This document shows positions 51,338 to 61,054 of a DNA stretch of 64,000 bases, in pieces. This stretch comes from Giesbergeria anulus (GTDB lineage: Bacteria; Pseudomonadota; Gammaproteobacteria; Burkholderiales; Burkholderiaceae_C). The stretch's first letter is position 1, and each line of letters begins with the position of its first letter. Made by a program: the position numbers and the translations under genes. The notes below the pieces were generated by a model that worked only from the letters and a program-made list of their open reading frames with translations, did not search any database and was not told the origin of the DNA. Location: the NCBI RefSeq assembly GCF_900111115.1, contig NZ_FOGD01000008.1:62001-126000 (forward strand), in the 5' to 3' direction.

Positions 51338-52279
51338 ATGAATCTGCATCAATTTCGCTTTGTACAAGAGGCGGCGCGTCGCAATCTCAACCTGACCGAG
51401 GCGGCCAAGGCTCTGCACACCTCGCAGCCGGGGGTATCTAAGGCCATCATCGAGTTAGAAGATGAATTGGGCGTAGAAATTTTTGCCCGCCACGGCAAGC
51501 GGCTCAAACGCATTACCGAGCCGGGCCAGCATGTACTGCGCAGCATTGAGCTCATCATGGGCGAGGTCAGTAACCTCAAGCGCATTGGCGAGCAGTTCAG
51601 CGCCCAAGACAGCGGCACCCTGAGCATTGCCACCACCCACACCCAAGCGCGCTATGTGCTGCCGCTGCCAGTGGCGCGCCTGCGCGAGGCCTATCCCAAG
51701 GTGAATGTCAGCCTGCACCAAACCACGCCCGACCAAGTGGCGCGCATGGTGATTGACGAGGTGGCTGAGATTGGCATGGCCACCGAATCGCTGGCCGACT
51801 ACCCCGAACTGGTCACGCTGCCCTGCTACGAGTGGCAGCACGTACTGGTGCTACCCCCCGGCCATCCACTGGCGCAAAAAGAGCGCATTGCTGTAGAAGA
51901 CATTGCCCACGAGCCGCTGATTACCTACCACCCCTCGTTTACCGGGCGCGGTAAGATCGACGCCGCTTTTGCTGCACGCCGCCTGCAACCGCGTGTCGCC
52001 CTCGAGGCGATTGATTCGGACGTGATTAAAACCTATGTGCGCCTAGGCTTGGGCATTGGCATCGTGGCCGAAATGGCCATGCGCGATGACCCGGTGGGTG
52101 ATCTGGTGGTGCGCCCGGTAGGGCATCTGTTTGGGCAAAGCGTAGCGCGGGTGGCCTTTAAGCGCGGGGCCTATCTGCGCAACTTTGTCTATAAGTTTGC
52201 CGAACTCATCAGCGACCGCCTGACCCGCGACTTGGTAGCCCGCGCCATGACCGGCCATGTCAACGACTACGAACTTTGA
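51338..52279 (+). CDS. cysB: CysB-family LysR regulator of sulfur assimilation
   Basis: A 313-residue LysR-type protein (E. coli CysB 324). The HTH (MNLHQFRFVQEAARRNLNLT and TSQPGVSKAIIELEDELG) is of the CysB/Cbl type, and the effector domain carries TTHTQARYVLPLPVARLREA and ITYHPSFTGRGKID. CysB activates sulfate assimilation genes when N-acetylserine builds up. It could also be a Cbl paralogue; length and neighbouring chelatase favour CysB. The 42-bp gap upstream shows a purine-rich region but no clear Shine-Dalgarno. Confidence 0.9.
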   Translation: MNLHQFRFVQEAARRNLNLTEAAKALHTSQPGVSKAIIELEDELGVEIFARHGKRLKRITEPGQHVLRSIELIMGEVSNLKRIGEQFSAQDSGTLSIATTHTQARYVLPLPVARLREAYPKVNVSLHQTTPDQVARMVIDEVAEIGMATESLADYPELVTLPCYEWQHVLVLPPGHPLAQKERIAVEDIAHEPLITYHPSFTGRGKIDAAFAARRLQPRVALEAIDSDVIKTYVRLGLGIGIVAEMAMRDDPVGDLVVRPVGHLFGQSVARVAFKRGAYLRNFVYKFAELISDRLTRDLVARAMTGHVNDYEL

Positions 52280-52330
52280 GCCGTGATAGATGCCCACTCC
52301 AGCCCTTAGGCCAAAGTGGGCAGCGCAGGC

Positions 52331-53920
52331 TTAGTGGCGGAAGTGGCGCACGCCCGTAAAGACCATTGCCACGCCGTGCTCGTTGGCGGCATCGATCACT
52401 TCTTGGTCGCGCATAGAGCCACCGGGCTGGGCGATGCAGGTGGCACCAGCGTTCACCACCACATCCAGACCATCGCGGAACGGGAAGAACGCATCACTGG
52501 CGACTACAGTGCCTTCCAGCGACAAATCAGCCGCTTGGGATTTGATGTCGGCAATACGGGCCGAATCAAGGCGGCTCATCTGGCCTGCGCCCACGCCCAT
52601 CGTCATGCCGTTTTTGCAGAAGACGATGGCGTTGCTCTTAACGTACTGGGCCACCTTCCACGCAAACAGCAGGTCTTGCAGTTCACTGGGGGTCGGTTGC
52701 TTGACGGTCACCACCTTCAGGTCAGCCAACGTGAGCACATGGTTGTCTGCCGTTTGCATCAGGATACCGGAGCCAATGCGCTTGGTTTCGAGAGCATTGC
52801 GCACGTTGCCGTAGTTATTGGGCAAGGCAATTTGCATCAAGCGCACATTGACTTTGCCCTTGAACACTTCCAAGGCTTCGTCAGTGAAGTTGGGGGCCAT
52901 CAGCACTTCAACAAACTGCTTAGATACCGCCTGAGCGGCTGCGCCATCCACCGGGCGGTTAAAGGCAATGATGCCGCCAAAGGCGCTGGTGGGGTCAGTT
53001 TGGAAGGCTTTGGTGTAGCACTCCAATGGGTTTTGGCCCACGGCCACACCGCAGGGGTTGGCGTGCTTGACGATCACGCAGGCAGGCTCTTCAAAGCTCT
53101 TGACACATTCCCATGCAGCATCGGCGTCGGCAATGTTGTTGTAGCTCAGTTCTTTGCCCTGCAATTGCACACCAGTAGCCAACGAACCGACCTGCGGCTG
53201 CATATCGCGGTACCAAGCGGCTTGCTGGTGGCTGTTCTCACCATAGCGCAGGTCTTGCATCTTGGCGGTGTACATATTGGCTTGGCCGGGGAACACGGCC
53301 ATTTGCGGCACATAGTCTTCGCTGAGTTTGTCTTCTTCAAACTGCACGCTCGACAGGTAGTTGCTGATGGCACCGTCATATTGGCTGATGCGGTTAAACG
53401 CGGCCACCGACAGGCTAAAGCGCAAGGCGTTGGACAGCTTGCCCAGCGTTTGCAGTTCGTCGATCACGGCGGGGTATTGGCTGGCGTCGGTGATAACACC
53501 CACGTCTTGCCAGTTTTTGGCTGCCGAGCGCACCATGGCGGGGCCACCGATGTCGATGTTCTCGATGGCGTCGGCCAGCGTGCAGCCCATTTTGGCTACC
53601 GTGGCTTCAAACGGGTACAAATTGACCACCAGCAGGTCGATGGTGTCAATGCCATGCTCTTGCAACGCGGCCATGTGGGCGGGCAAGTCGCGGCGGGCCA
53701 GCAGGCCGCCATGCACCTTGGGGTGCAGGGTTTTGACGCGGCCATCGAGCATTTCTGGAAACTGGGTCACTTCGGCCACTTCGGTCACGGGCAGGCCCGC
53801 ATCCGCCAACAGCTTGGCAGTGCCACCAGTGGACAGCAATTGCACATTCAAGGCGTGCAGCGCTTGGGCAAATTCGACAATGCCAGTTTTGTCGGAGACG
53901 GAAAGGAGTGCTCTCATCAT
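52331..53920 (-). CDS. purH: Bifunctional AICAR transformylase/IMP cyclohydrolase
   Basis: A 529-residue protein, the same length as E. coli PurH. The N-terminal cyclohydrolase (MGS-like) domain begins [20 protein letters not shown], with [13 protein letters not shown] and GGLLARRD; the AICARFT part follows from about residue 200 ([30 protein letters not shown]). It catalyses the last two steps of IMP synthesis in the cytoplasm. Two adjacent Met codons (53920 and 53917) make the start ambiguous by one residue. fis lies 52 bp upstream on the same strand. Confidence 0.96.
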   Translation of the reverse strand: MMRALLSVSDKTGIVEFAQALHALNVQLLSTGGTAKLLADAGLPVTEVAEVTQFPEMLDGRVKTLHPKVHGGLLARRDLPAHMAALQEHGIDTIDLLVVNLYPFEATVAKMGCTLADAIENIDIGGPAMVRSAAKNWQDVGVITDASQYPAVIDELQTLGKLSNALRFSLSVAAFNRISQYDGAISNYLSSVQFEEDKLSEDYVPQMAVFPGQANMYTAKMQDLRYGENSHQQAAWYRDMQPQVGSLATGVQLQGKELSYNNIADADAAWECVKSFEEPACVIVKHANPCGVAVGQNPLECYTKAFQTDPTSAFGGIIAFNRPVDGAAAQAVSKQFVEVLMAPNFTDEALEVFKGKVNVRLMQIALPNNYGNVRNALETKRIGSGILMQTADNHVLTLADLKVVTVKQPTPSELQDLLFAWKVAQYVKSNAIVFCKNGMTMGVGAGQMSRLDSARIADIKSQAADLSLEGTVVASDAFFPFRDGLDVVVNAGATCIAQPGGSMRDQEVIDAANEHGVAMVFTGVRHFRH

Positions 53921-53972
53921 GTGGGTGTGGGGGGGTTGGTAAAGGGAAAAAAAGAAAGCGGGGCTGAACTGC

Positions 53973-54206
53973 TCAGAGCATCTGGTGTTCTACCAGCTTT
54001 TTGCGCAAGGTGTTACGGTTCAAACCCAACCATTGCGCAGCCCGCGACTGGTTGTGCTCGGCTTGCGCCATCACCACTTCGAGCATGGGCTTTTCGACCA
54101 AGCGCAACACCATGTCGTACACATCGACCGGGGTTTCGCCGTCCAGATCGCAAAAGTAGTCTTGCAGACTATCGCGCACGGATTCTTCAAGGGTAGGTTT
54201 GCTCAT
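53973..54206 (-). CDS. fis: Fis-family DNA-binding protein
   Basis: A 77-residue protein (E. coli Fis 98), as in other betaproteobacteria where the N-terminal arm is shorter. The C-terminal helix-turn-helix is [20 protein letters not shown] then [11 protein letters not shown]. Fis bends DNA and tunes rRNA and growth-phase promoters. Its ATG overlaps the dusB stop by 4 bp (ATGA), the well-known dusB-fis pairing. The short N-terminus lacks the part used for Hin stimulation in E. coli. Confidence 0.93.
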   Translation of the reverse strand: MSKPTLEESVRDSLQDYFCDLDGETPVDVYDMVLRLVEKPMLEVVMAQAEHNQSRAAQWLGLNRNTLRKKLVEHQML

Positions 54207-55240
54207 GCAGCCAGTGTTTCGGGTTCGGTCAAGGAGGCACAGGCCACGGGCAGACGCTCCATCTGTTGGCCTAGGGCGGCAAAATAGTCATCCACAGCCT
54301 GCGCTTGCGTGGCGCAGTCGTCCACCGTGTTGATGTGCTGGCGCAGCGCCTCGCCACCGGGCAAGCCGCACACATACCAAGCGATGTGCTTGCGCGCACT
54401 GCGCACACCGGTCAGCTCACCATACAGGTGGTAGTGGTCTTGCAGGTGCTCTAGCAGCAGGTGGCGCACCTCGGCCACGGTGGGCGGGAGCAAATGCTGG
54501 CCGGTAGCTAAAAAGTGGCCGATCTCGCGGAAAATCCAAGGCCGCCCTTGGGCCGCACGGCCTACCATCAGCGCATCAGCACCGGTGGCGGCCAGTACGG
54601 CACGGGCTTTTTCGGGGCTGTCAATATCACCATTGGCTACCACGGGCACTTGCACCGCCTGCTTGACGGCGGCGATGGTGTCGTATTCGGCTTGGCCTTT
54701 GTAGCCCTGTTCGCGGGTGCGGCCATGCACGGTGAGCATTTGGATACCCACGGCTTCAAACTGGCGTGCCAGCGCCACCGCATTTTTGTGCTGCTGGCAC
54801 CAGCCGGTACGCATTTTGAGCGTGACGGGCACGCCATGTGGCGCACAAGCGGCTACCACAGCGGCAGCAATTTCTACCGCCAAGGCTTCGTTTTGCATCA
54901 ATGCCGAACCGGCCCATTTGTTGCACACCTTTTTGGCTGGGCAGCCCATGTTGATGTCGATGATTTGTGCACCCCGGTCGATGTTGTACACGGCGGCTTC
55001 GGCCATCATGGCCGCATCGGTGCCCGCAATTTGCACGGCAATTGGGCCTGGTTCGCCGTCGTGGTTGGCGCGGCGCGAGGTTTTAAGGCTGTTCCACAGG
55101 TCTTTGCGCGAAGTCACCATCTCACTGACCGCATAGCCTGCACCCAAGGCGCGGCAAAGCTGGCGGAAGGGCCGGTCGGTCACGCCCGCCATCGGGGCAG
55201 CAAACAAACGGTTTTCCAAAGGGATGGGGCCAATGTGCAT
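54203..55240 (-). CDS. dusB: tRNA-dihydrouridine synthase B
   Basis: A 345-residue flavoprotein of the Dus family (E. coli DusB 321). Seen are APMAGVTDRPFRQLCR at the N-terminus, the catalytic Cys in INMGCPAKKVCNKWAGSAL, VTLKMRTGW, and the FMN-phosphate loop VANGDIDSPE and ADALMVGRAAQGRPWIF. It reduces uridine to dihydrouridine in tRNA. The start at 55240 (MHIGPIP) is an ATG; a TTG 12 bp upstream is less likely. It is co-transcribed with fis. Confidence 0.95.
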   Translation of the reverse strand: MHIGPIPLENRLFAAPMAGVTDRPFRQLCRALGAGYAVSEMVTSRKDLWNSLKTSRRANHDGEPGPIAVQIAGTDAAMMAEAAVYNIDRGAQIIDINMGCPAKKVCNKWAGSALMQNEALAVEIAAAVVAACAPHGVPVTLKMRTGWCQQHKNAVALARQFEAVGIQMLTVHGRTREQGYKGQAEYDTIAAVKQAVQVPVVANGDIDSPEKARAVLAATGADALMVGRAAQGRPWIFREIGHFLATGQHLLPPTVAEVRHLLLEHLQDHYHLYGELTGVRSARKHIAWYVCGLPGGEALRQHINTVDDCATQAQAVDDYFAALGQQMERLPVACASLTEPETLAA

Positions 55241-55348
55241 GGGGCAAGGCAAGAGAAATCGGGCAGCAACTGCTGAAAAAGGAGGCAGGATTGTAGCTGC
55301 TTAAATTTTCAGCAAAGCAACGTTGTTGGCCCCACTACACTGCTGTCC

Positions 55349-55867
55349 ATGATCGAAATTTGGCTGCAACACCTGCTAGAACTGTTGGCGCTGCCGCAGT
55401 TGGGCCTGAGCACGGTTTTTGTGGTCTCGTTTATCTCGGCCACGCTGCTGCCACTGGGTTCGGAGCCGGTGGTGTTTGGCCTGGTTAAGCTCAACCCAAC
55501 GCTGTTTTGGCCGACGATTGCCGTAGCCACCGTGGGCAATACGCTTGGAGGGGCCGTGAGTTGGTGGATGGGACTGGGTGCGCACCGTGCGTGGCAACTG
55601 GCACGCCAGCAAGCCCCCGTGCCAGAAAAACGCCAGCCCCGCTCGCGCCACGAGCGTATCGCCCGCGTCTGGCTGCGCCGCTTTGGTGCCAAAGCCTGCC
55701 TGCTCAGTTGGCTGCCCGGTGTGGGCGACCCACTGTGCGCTGTGGCAGGCTGGCTGCAATTGCCCTTTTGGCCTTGCGTGGGCTATATGGCGGTGGGCAA
55801 GCTGCTGCGCTACATCGTCATGACCAGCAGCTTGCTCTACCTGTTTCCGACGCTGGGCGCGGGCTAA
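55349..55867 (+). CDS. YqaA-family inner-membrane protein (DedA/VTT related)
   Basis: A 172-residue membrane protein. The SNARE-associated/VTT fold is seen as ISATLLPLGSEPVVFGL, then WPTIAVATVGNTLGGAVSWW, and RRFGAKACLLSWLPGVGDPL, CAVAGWLQLPFW. The family is thought to move lipids or act on membrane homeostasis; YqaA itself is not well understood. It reads away from dusB; the start at 55349 leaves 108 bp between the two divergent genes. The next gene is convergent, 8 bp away. Confidence 0.88.
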   Translation: MIEIWLQHLLELLALPQLGLSTVFVVSFISATLLPLGSEPVVFGLVKLNPTLFWPTIAVATVGNTLGGAVSWWMGLGAHRAWQLARQQAPVPEKRQPRSRHERIARVWLRRFGAKACLLSWLPGVGDPLCAVAGWLQLPFWPCVGYMAVGKLLRYIVMTSSLLYLFPTLGAG

Positions 55868-55875
55868 AACAGCAC

Positions 55876-57456
55876 TTAAGCTGCAGGAGGCAACAGGGTG
55901 TTCCAGTCGAGGGTTTGGGTGGTATCGGCCAGCACGGCCAGCGCCTGCTCTGTAGCATCGAAAGGCTCGCGGGCTGCCAGTTGGGCTTCTAGTACCTCTA
56001 CGGTGGCCTCGGAGGCATTGCGGCCCTTGGCCAAACGGCGCTGCACGCGCTCGCGCAATACGTCTGCCGGTGCATCAAAGGCCAAAATGCGGCAGGGCAC
56101 CTGCTGTTGTACTGCCACAGCGATCAATTGCGCCCGCTGGCGCTGGGCCAAAAAGGTGGCATCCACTAGCACCGGAAAACCCGCTTGCAGCACCTGTGCC
56201 GCCAGTAACGCCAACTGCTCGTAGGTGCGCTGGGTGGCGTCAGCGGTGTAGATGCCACCGGGCACCACGTCGGCACTAGAGGCCGTGGGAGCCAGACCAA
56301 ACAAACGCTTGCGCTCAGCATCGGCGCGCAAGCGCACCATGCCGCGCTGGGCTACCAGTTGGGCGCTGTGGCGGCTCTTGCCCGAACCCGAAACACCGTT
56401 AGCCAGCCACAGCCAGCGCCCACGCGGCTGGCGCAGTTGCTCGGCCAGCGCCATGTAGCGGCGCACTTCTTGCCAGACTTCGGCTTGCGCGGCTTCGCCT
56501 TGCACCTGCCCCAAACGGAAACCGGCCACCATCGCCCGCACCAAGGCCCGGTAGACCAAATACCACGGCAGCAGTTGCAAGCCAGCGTAATCGCCCGACT
56601 GCTCTAGCCATGCATTGAGAAAATGCCAAGCCAAATCAGGGCGGCCTTGGGCGTGCAAGTCCATCACCAAAAAAGCGCCATCGGCCATGGTGTCAATCCA
56701 GCGCAGCGCCTCGCTGAACTCGATGGCATCAAACAATTGCGGCGTACCGCCAAGCAGTACCAGATTGCCCAAATGCAAATCACCGTGGCCTTCGCGCACA
56801 TGGCCTTCTTGTTGGCGCTGGGCCAACAGCGGCATCAGGCGCTCGCCTTCTTGCTGCGTCCAAGCACTCAGGGCGGCCAGCGTGGCCCGGTCGGCATCGT
56901 TGAGTGGCAAGCGGGCCAAGGCATCTAAGTTGGCTTGAGACTGCTGGCGCACCACCATCGGATTGCCCCAATCGCTGCCCGCCGGGGCCACCGCCGCTTG
57001 GGCGTGCAATTGCGCAACCTGCTCGGCCAAGGCGTTGAGATGACTGGTTTCTAACCGACCAGCAGCCAGTTGTTGCGCCAGCAGTTGGTCGGCACCAAAG
57101 CGCTGCATCTGCACGCCGTATTCGATCACATCAGCCTGCTCTGATGCCGTCAACTGGGCCAGCGGCACCAAGCGGGGCGATTCCTGCGGCCCCAGCACCG
57201 CCACCACAGATTGGTACAACTGGGGTGCCGTGCGGGCATTAATGCGCAGCTCTTCTAGGCAGGCATGGTGGCGCAACGCCAAAGTGCTGAAATTCAAAAA
57301 GCCCATATCCAGCGGTTTTTTGAACTTGACGGCTTGCCCACCGGCCAGCACCACCCAAGAGATATGGGTTTCGGTACAAGTGGCCTCCGGGGCCAAGGCG
57401 TGGGGGCCTTGCAATAGTTGCTGTAGCCAAAGGGGGCGTTGGTTGGTGTCAGACAT
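55876..57456 (-). CDS. Aminoglycoside-phosphotransferase-like / AAA kinase fusion protein
   Basis: A 526-residue two-domain protein. The N-terminal half is an APH-like kinase domain with catalytic Asp in GHGDLHLGNLVLLGG and FDAIEFSEALRWID; the C-terminal half (from about residue 340) has a P-loop GVSGSGKSRHSAQLVAQRGM, resembling gluconate/zeta-type kinases. This fusion is known in proteobacteria but its substrates are not. It may phosphorylate a small molecule rather than give resistance. The ATG at 57456 is used; an extended reading to 57489 is not homologous. Confidence 0.87.
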   Translation of the reverse strand: MSDTNQRPLWLQQLLQGPHALAPEATCTETHISWVVLAGGQAVKFKKPLDMGFLNFSTLALRHHACLEELRINARTAPQLYQSVVAVLGPQESPRLVPLAQLTASEQADVIEYGVQMQRFGADQLLAQQLAAGRLETSHLNALAEQVAQLHAQAAVAPAGSDWGNPMVVRQQSQANLDALARLPLNDADRATLAALSAWTQQEGERLMPLLAQRQQEGHVREGHGDLHLGNLVLLGGTPQLFDAIEFSEALRWIDTMADGAFLVMDLHAQGRPDLAWHFLNAWLEQSGDYAGLQLLPWYLVYRALVRAMVAGFRLGQVQGEAAQAEVWQEVRRYMALAEQLRQPRGRWLWLANGVSGSGKSRHSAQLVAQRGMVRLRADAERKRLFGLAPTASSADVVPGGIYTADATQRTYEQLALLAAQVLQAGFPVLVDATFLAQRQRAQLIAVAVQQQVPCRILAFDAPADVLRERVQRRLAKGRNASEATVEVLEAQLAAREPFDATEQALAVLADTTQTLDWNTLLPPAA

Positions 57457-57534
57457 GATGGGCAAGGTACAACGCTGGGTTGCATTCAAAAATGAAAAGA
57501 AGTTGCCATTTTCGCCTTCTCGCCCGCTTTTTTA

Positions 57535-58740
57535 TCAGCGGGCCAGCTCCCTCTGCCAAGGCTTGTGCAACAACACATAGGCCAAGCCCCCAATCACCAC
57601 GCCCCAAAAGGCCGAACCCAAGCCCCACAGAGTCATGCCCGAAGCCGTGGCAAGAAAGGTGATGATCGACGCCTCACGGTGATCGACCTCATTGACAGCA
57701 TTGACCAAGCTGCCCGCAATCGCCCCAATCAATGCCAGCCCAGCCAGCACGGCAATCAAGGCTTTGGGCAAGGCTGCAAACAGCAAAATGATGGTGCTGG
57801 CAAAGGTGCCGCCCACCAGATAAAACAGGCCATTGGCCATACCAGCTATGTAGCGCTTATCGGCCTGCTCATGGGCATCTTTGCCGGTACACAAGGCCGC
57901 CGTGATCGCGGCAATCACAATGCTGATGCCACCAAAACAAGCCACCGCCAAAGAGGCCACGCTGGTCGCCACAATGATGGGCCGGGCCGGGGTGCCATAG
58001 CCCGCACCGCGCAAAATCGCCATGCCGGGCAAATACTGCCCGGTCACGCTCACCAGCACCAAGGGCACGGCCAAGCTCAGGGTGGCCCCCCAAGTCCATT
58101 CTGGAGTGATCAGGGTGGGGCGGGCCAACGTCCATTGCACCCCCGACAGGCTCACGCCCTCCAGCACCACCGCCAGCCCTAAACCGGCCAGCAGCAAAAT
58201 AATCAAACAATAGCGCGGCAGCAGGCGGCGGAACAACAGGTAAATGCCCATCATCGCCAGCGTGAGCACCGGGGTTGTTTTGACTGCCTGAAAAGCCCCG
58301 ACACCAAACTGGAACAAAATCCCAGCCATCATCGCGCTGGCAATGCCCTTGGGGATCAGCCCAATCAGCTTGTCAAAATAGCCCGACAGCCCAATCAGCA
58401 AAATGACCACCCCGGCCACCAAATAGGCCCCCACGGCCTGCTCTAACGTGATGGCCGGAAACAACGTGACCAACAGCGCAGTGCCTGGTGCCGACCACGC
58501 CGTGACCACCGGCACCTTGAGCCACCAACTGAGCAGCAGCCCTGACAACCCCGCACCGAATGAAATCGCCCAGACCCACGACGACATCATCTCTGGCGAG
58601 ACCTGCGCGCTTTGCCCAGCCTGAAAAAAGATGACCAACGGCCCCGCATAAGAAATAATCACCGCCAGCAAACCAGCGGTGAAGGCAGAGATAGAAAAAT
58701 CCTGATGTAAGCTCACTTGTTCCGTCCTGTCGCCAGACAT
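57535..58740 (-). CDS. benE: Benzoate/H+ symporter BenE
   Basis: A 401-residue transporter with about 11-12 membrane segments. Family features are SWVWAISFGAGLSGLLLSWW, WSAPGTALLVTLFPAI and AAITAALCTGKDAHEQADKR. BenE-type proteins import benzoate with protons. It is the last gene of the ben cluster, 72 bp after the AAHS-type transporter, with a terminator-like hairpin in between. The ATG at 58740 is chosen over an upstream TTG. Confidence 0.92.
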   Translation of the reverse strand: MSGDRTEQVSLHQDFSISAFTAGLLAVIISYAGPLVIFFQAGQSAQVSPEMMSSWVWAISFGAGLSGLLLSWWLKVPVVTAWSAPGTALLVTLFPAITLEQAVGAYLVAGVVILLIGLSGYFDKLIGLIPKGIASAMMAGILFQFGVGAFQAVKTTPVLTLAMMGIYLLFRRLLPRYCLIILLLAGLGLAVVLEGVSLSGVQWTLARPTLITPEWTWGATLSLAVPLVLVSVTGQYLPGMAILRGAGYGTPARPIIVATSVASLAVACFGGISIVIAAITAALCTGKDAHEQADKRYIAGMANGLFYLVGGTFASTIILLFAALPKALIAVLAGLALIGAIAGSLVNAVNEVDHREASIITFLATASGMTLWGLGSAFWGVVIGGLAYVLLHKPWQRELAR

Positions 58741-58762
58741 ACCTACCGGCAAGAACCAAAGA

Positions 58763-58793
58763 CAAAACCCCCAGCCGCAGCACGGATGGGGGT
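58763..58793 (-). terminator. Terminator-like hairpin between the AAHS-type transporter and benE
   Basis: On the minus strand ACCCCC and GGGGGT enclose an inner stem of CCG and CGG, followed by TTTTGTCTTT. It lies 18-50 bp past the transporter stop, where an intrinsic terminator would attenuate benE. Confidence 0.65.
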
Positions 58794-58811
58794 AAGGATG
58801 GGCTAGGCCGA

Positions 58812-60164
58812 TCAGCTGGCGGTGGCGGGCACAGCAGTCAACGTACCGTGGGGCTGGCGGTTTTCTCGCACACTAAACACCACCATCGCCACCATCGCAA
58901 TCGCTCCAGGGATCGCAAAAGCAATAAAGTTCAGTTGCAGTGGCAATTGCGCTGTCATCAATGCGCCGCCCAGCAGCGGGCCGACAATCGCGCCATTGCG
59001 GCCAATGCCCGAAGCCCAGCCCAGCCCGGTAGAACGGATAGATAGGCCATAGTATTGGGCTGTGCCTGCGTACAACAGGATTTGCGTACCGATGGTGGTA
59101 GCACCCGCGATAAAAATCAGGAAGTACAGCAGCGGGGTTGGGCTTTTAAAGCCCAACAAGCTGATAGATACCGCAGCGGCCAAGAAGAAGCCCACCATCA
59201 CCTTGCTCAGGTTAAAGCGGTCGCCCAGCCAGCCACCCAAAATAGCACCGGCCATGCCGCCAAAGTTGAGTGCCAGCATAAAGCTCAAGCTAGAACCCAA
59301 GCTGTAACCGGCATTGGCCATCAGCTTAGGCAGCCAAGAGCCCAGCGCATAGACCATCAACAGGCAGCAAAAGAACGCCAGCCACAGGCACAGCGTGCCC
59401 AGCAAACGGCCCTCGCGAAACAACTCCAGCACCGAAGCCGCTTTGTCGCCCTTGTTGCCGCTACCAGCCAGCACCAATTCATCTTGCGCCGTAAAGGTGC
59501 GGCTAGGCTCCATACGGCCCAGCAGCTTGCGCGCGTCATCGTGGCGGCCTTGGCGCACCAAAAAGCCCAGCGACTCCGGCAGAAAATACAAGATGAAGGG
59601 CAACGCCACCAGCGGCACCGCAGCGACAAAAAACATCCAGCGCCAGCCCAACTCAGGCAACATATAAATGCCCACCCCAGCGGCCAACATACCGCCCAAA
59701 GAATAGCCGCTGAACATCACTGCGACCAGCGTGCTACGCAGGCGCTTGGGCGCATATTCGTTCATCAAGGCCACGGCATTGGGCATCAGGCCACCACAAC
59801 CCAGACCGGCGATGAAGCGAAAGATGCCAAACTCGGTGGGCGTGCGGGCAAAGCCATTGACGATGGTGGCACAGGAAAACAGCGCAAAGCAAATGGCAAT
59901 GCCTTTTTTGCGGCCAATTTTGTCGGCCAGCGGGCCAAAAAACATGGCCCCGGCCATCATGCCAAACAAGGCATAACTGCCTAAGGCACCGGCTTGCAAG
60001 GGGCTAAGGCTCCACTCCTTCATGATGGCAGGCAACACCACGCCAAAAATGAACAGGTCGTAACCGTCAAAAATCAGCACCAAAGCACACAGGCACATCA
60101 CCATCCAGTGAAAGCGGTTGAACTTGGCATGATCGACGACGCCGTGAACATCGACTTTTTGCAT
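58812..60164 (-). CDS. AAHS-family aromatic acid/H+ symporter (MFS)
   Basis: A 450-residue major facilitator protein with 12 predicted helices. It has the aromatic acid symporter signatures LIFDGYDLFIFGVVLPAIMK and GPLADKIGRKKG (the MFS A-motif between helices 2 and 3). Members such as BenK, PcaK and MhpT import benzoate, hydroxybenzoates or similar acids. The neighbouring benD and benE make benzoate the likely substrate, so it probably plays a BenK role, but orthology with BenK is not proven. It lies 89 bp after benD, across a terminator-like hairpin. Confidence 0.92.
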   Translation of the reverse strand: MQKVDVHGVVDHAKFNRFHWMVMCLCALVLIFDGYDLFIFGVVLPAIMKEWSLSPLQAGALGSYALFGMMAGAMFFGPLADKIGRKKGIAICFALFSCATIVNGFARTPTEFGIFRFIAGLGCGGLMPNAVALMNEYAPKRLRSTLVAVMFSGYSLGGMLAAGVGIYMLPELGWRWMFFVAAVPLVALPFILYFLPESLGFLVRQGRHDDARKLLGRMEPSRTFTAQDELVLAGSGNKGDKAASVLELFREGRLLGTLCLWLAFFCCLLMVYALGSWLPKLMANAGYSLGSSLSFMLALNFGGMAGAILGGWLGDRFNLSKVMVGFFLAAAVSISLLGFKSPTPLLYFLIFIAGATTIGTQILLYAGTAQYYGLSIRSTGLGWASGIGRNGAIVGPLLGGALMTAQLPLQLNFIAFAIPGAIAMVAMVVFSVRENRQPHGTLTAVPATAS

Positions 60165-60197
60165 GTTTGTCTCTCTTTATAAAGTTTTATGCACATG

Positions 60198-60228
60198 AAA
60201 AATCCGGGGCCTTAGCGCACCACCCCGG
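60198..60228 (-). terminator. Terminator-like hairpin between benD and the AAHS-type transporter
   Basis: On the minus strand CCGGGG and CCCCGG arms around a 13-nt loop are followed by ATTTTTC. It lies 26-56 bp after the benD stop and before the transporter start. Confidence 0.65.
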
Positions 60229-60253
60229 TATAGAACGAACCCCGTGGCCTGCC

Positions 60254-61039
60254 TTAGCCCAAGTCGCCGCCGCCCACCGGCAGCGTCACGCCGGTGATGT
60301 AAGAAGCCTCGTCCGAGGCCAAAAACACAATCGCGCCCACCTGCTCATCAATGGTTCCGTAGCGCTTCATCAGGCTCGATTGCACGGTTTGGTCGATGAT
60401 TTGCTGGTACCAAACCTTTTCTTGCTCGGTTTGCTCGGCAGCATTGCGTGGAATGCGCCGGGGTGGGGCCTCGGTGCCGCCGGTGGCAATGGCATTGACG
60501 CGCACACCGCGCTGGGCGGTTTCAAAGGCCAAACAAGCGGTCAAGGCATTGACGCCGCCCTTGGCCGCGCCATAGGGCACGCGGTTAATGGCACGGGTAG
60601 CAATCGACGACACATTGACAATAGAACCACTGCCCTGTGCCAGCATTTGCGGCAGCGCGGCATGGCAGCACCACAAAGTAGGAAACAATGAGCGGCGCAC
60701 CTCGGCCTCAATCTCATCGACTTGGTAGTGCTCAAACGGTTTGGCCCAAATGGTGCCGCCCACGTTGTTGATGAGCACATCTATGCGGCCAAAATGCGCT
60801 ACCGCCGCCTGCATGGTGCGCTGGCAATCGGTGGCCTGTTCCATATCGGCGGTGAGTACCAGCACCGGGGTTTGTGGGTGGCTGCTAGCGAGTTCGTCGC
60901 GCAGCTCATAGACCAGCTCAGAGCGATCTACCAGCACCAGCTTGGCCCCCTCATCGGCCAAGCGCAGGGCGACGCCTCGGCCTATGCCTTGGGCTGCGCC
61001 CGTGACCACTGCTACTTTGTCCTGAAAACGTGGTTTCAT
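60254..61039 (-). CDS. benD: 1,6-dihydroxycyclohexa-2,4-diene-1-carboxylate dehydrogenase BenD
   Basis: A 261-residue short-chain dehydrogenase. The cofactor motif TGAAQGIG sits at residues 13-20, and the catalytic Tyr-x3-Lys as YGAAK about residue 152, with NVSSIATRAINRVPYGAAKG around it. It oxidises the benzoate cis-diol made by BenABC to catechol with release of CO2. The start at 61039 (MKPRFQDK) is preferred over 61054, which would fall in the T-run of the preceding terminator. GGCGGGGATTTGGGC-like end (GGGDLG) is normal for the family. Confidence 0.94.
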   Translation of the reverse strand: MKPRFQDKVAVVTGAAQGIGRGVALRLADEGAKLVLVDRSELVYELRDELASSHPQTPVLVLTADMEQATDCQRTMQAAVAHFGRIDVLINNVGGTIWAKPFEHYQVDEIEAEVRRSLFPTLWCCHAALPQMLAQGSGSIVNVSSIATRAINRVPYGAAKGGVNALTACLAFETAQRGVRVNAIATGGTEAPPRRIPRNAAEQTEQEKVWYQQIIDQTVQSSLMKRYGTIDEQVGAIVFLASDEASYITGVTLPVGGGDLG

Positions 61040-61054
61040 CGTAAACACCATCAC

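Noticed and set aside
52316-54196. Long plus-strand reading frame opposite purH and fis
   Set aside because: Antisense to well-identified genes; rich in His, Gly and Val without any domain.
59055-59984. Gln/His/Ala-rich frame opposite the AAHS-type transporter gene
   Set aside because: Composition typical of the reverse strand of a membrane-protein gene; no homology pattern.
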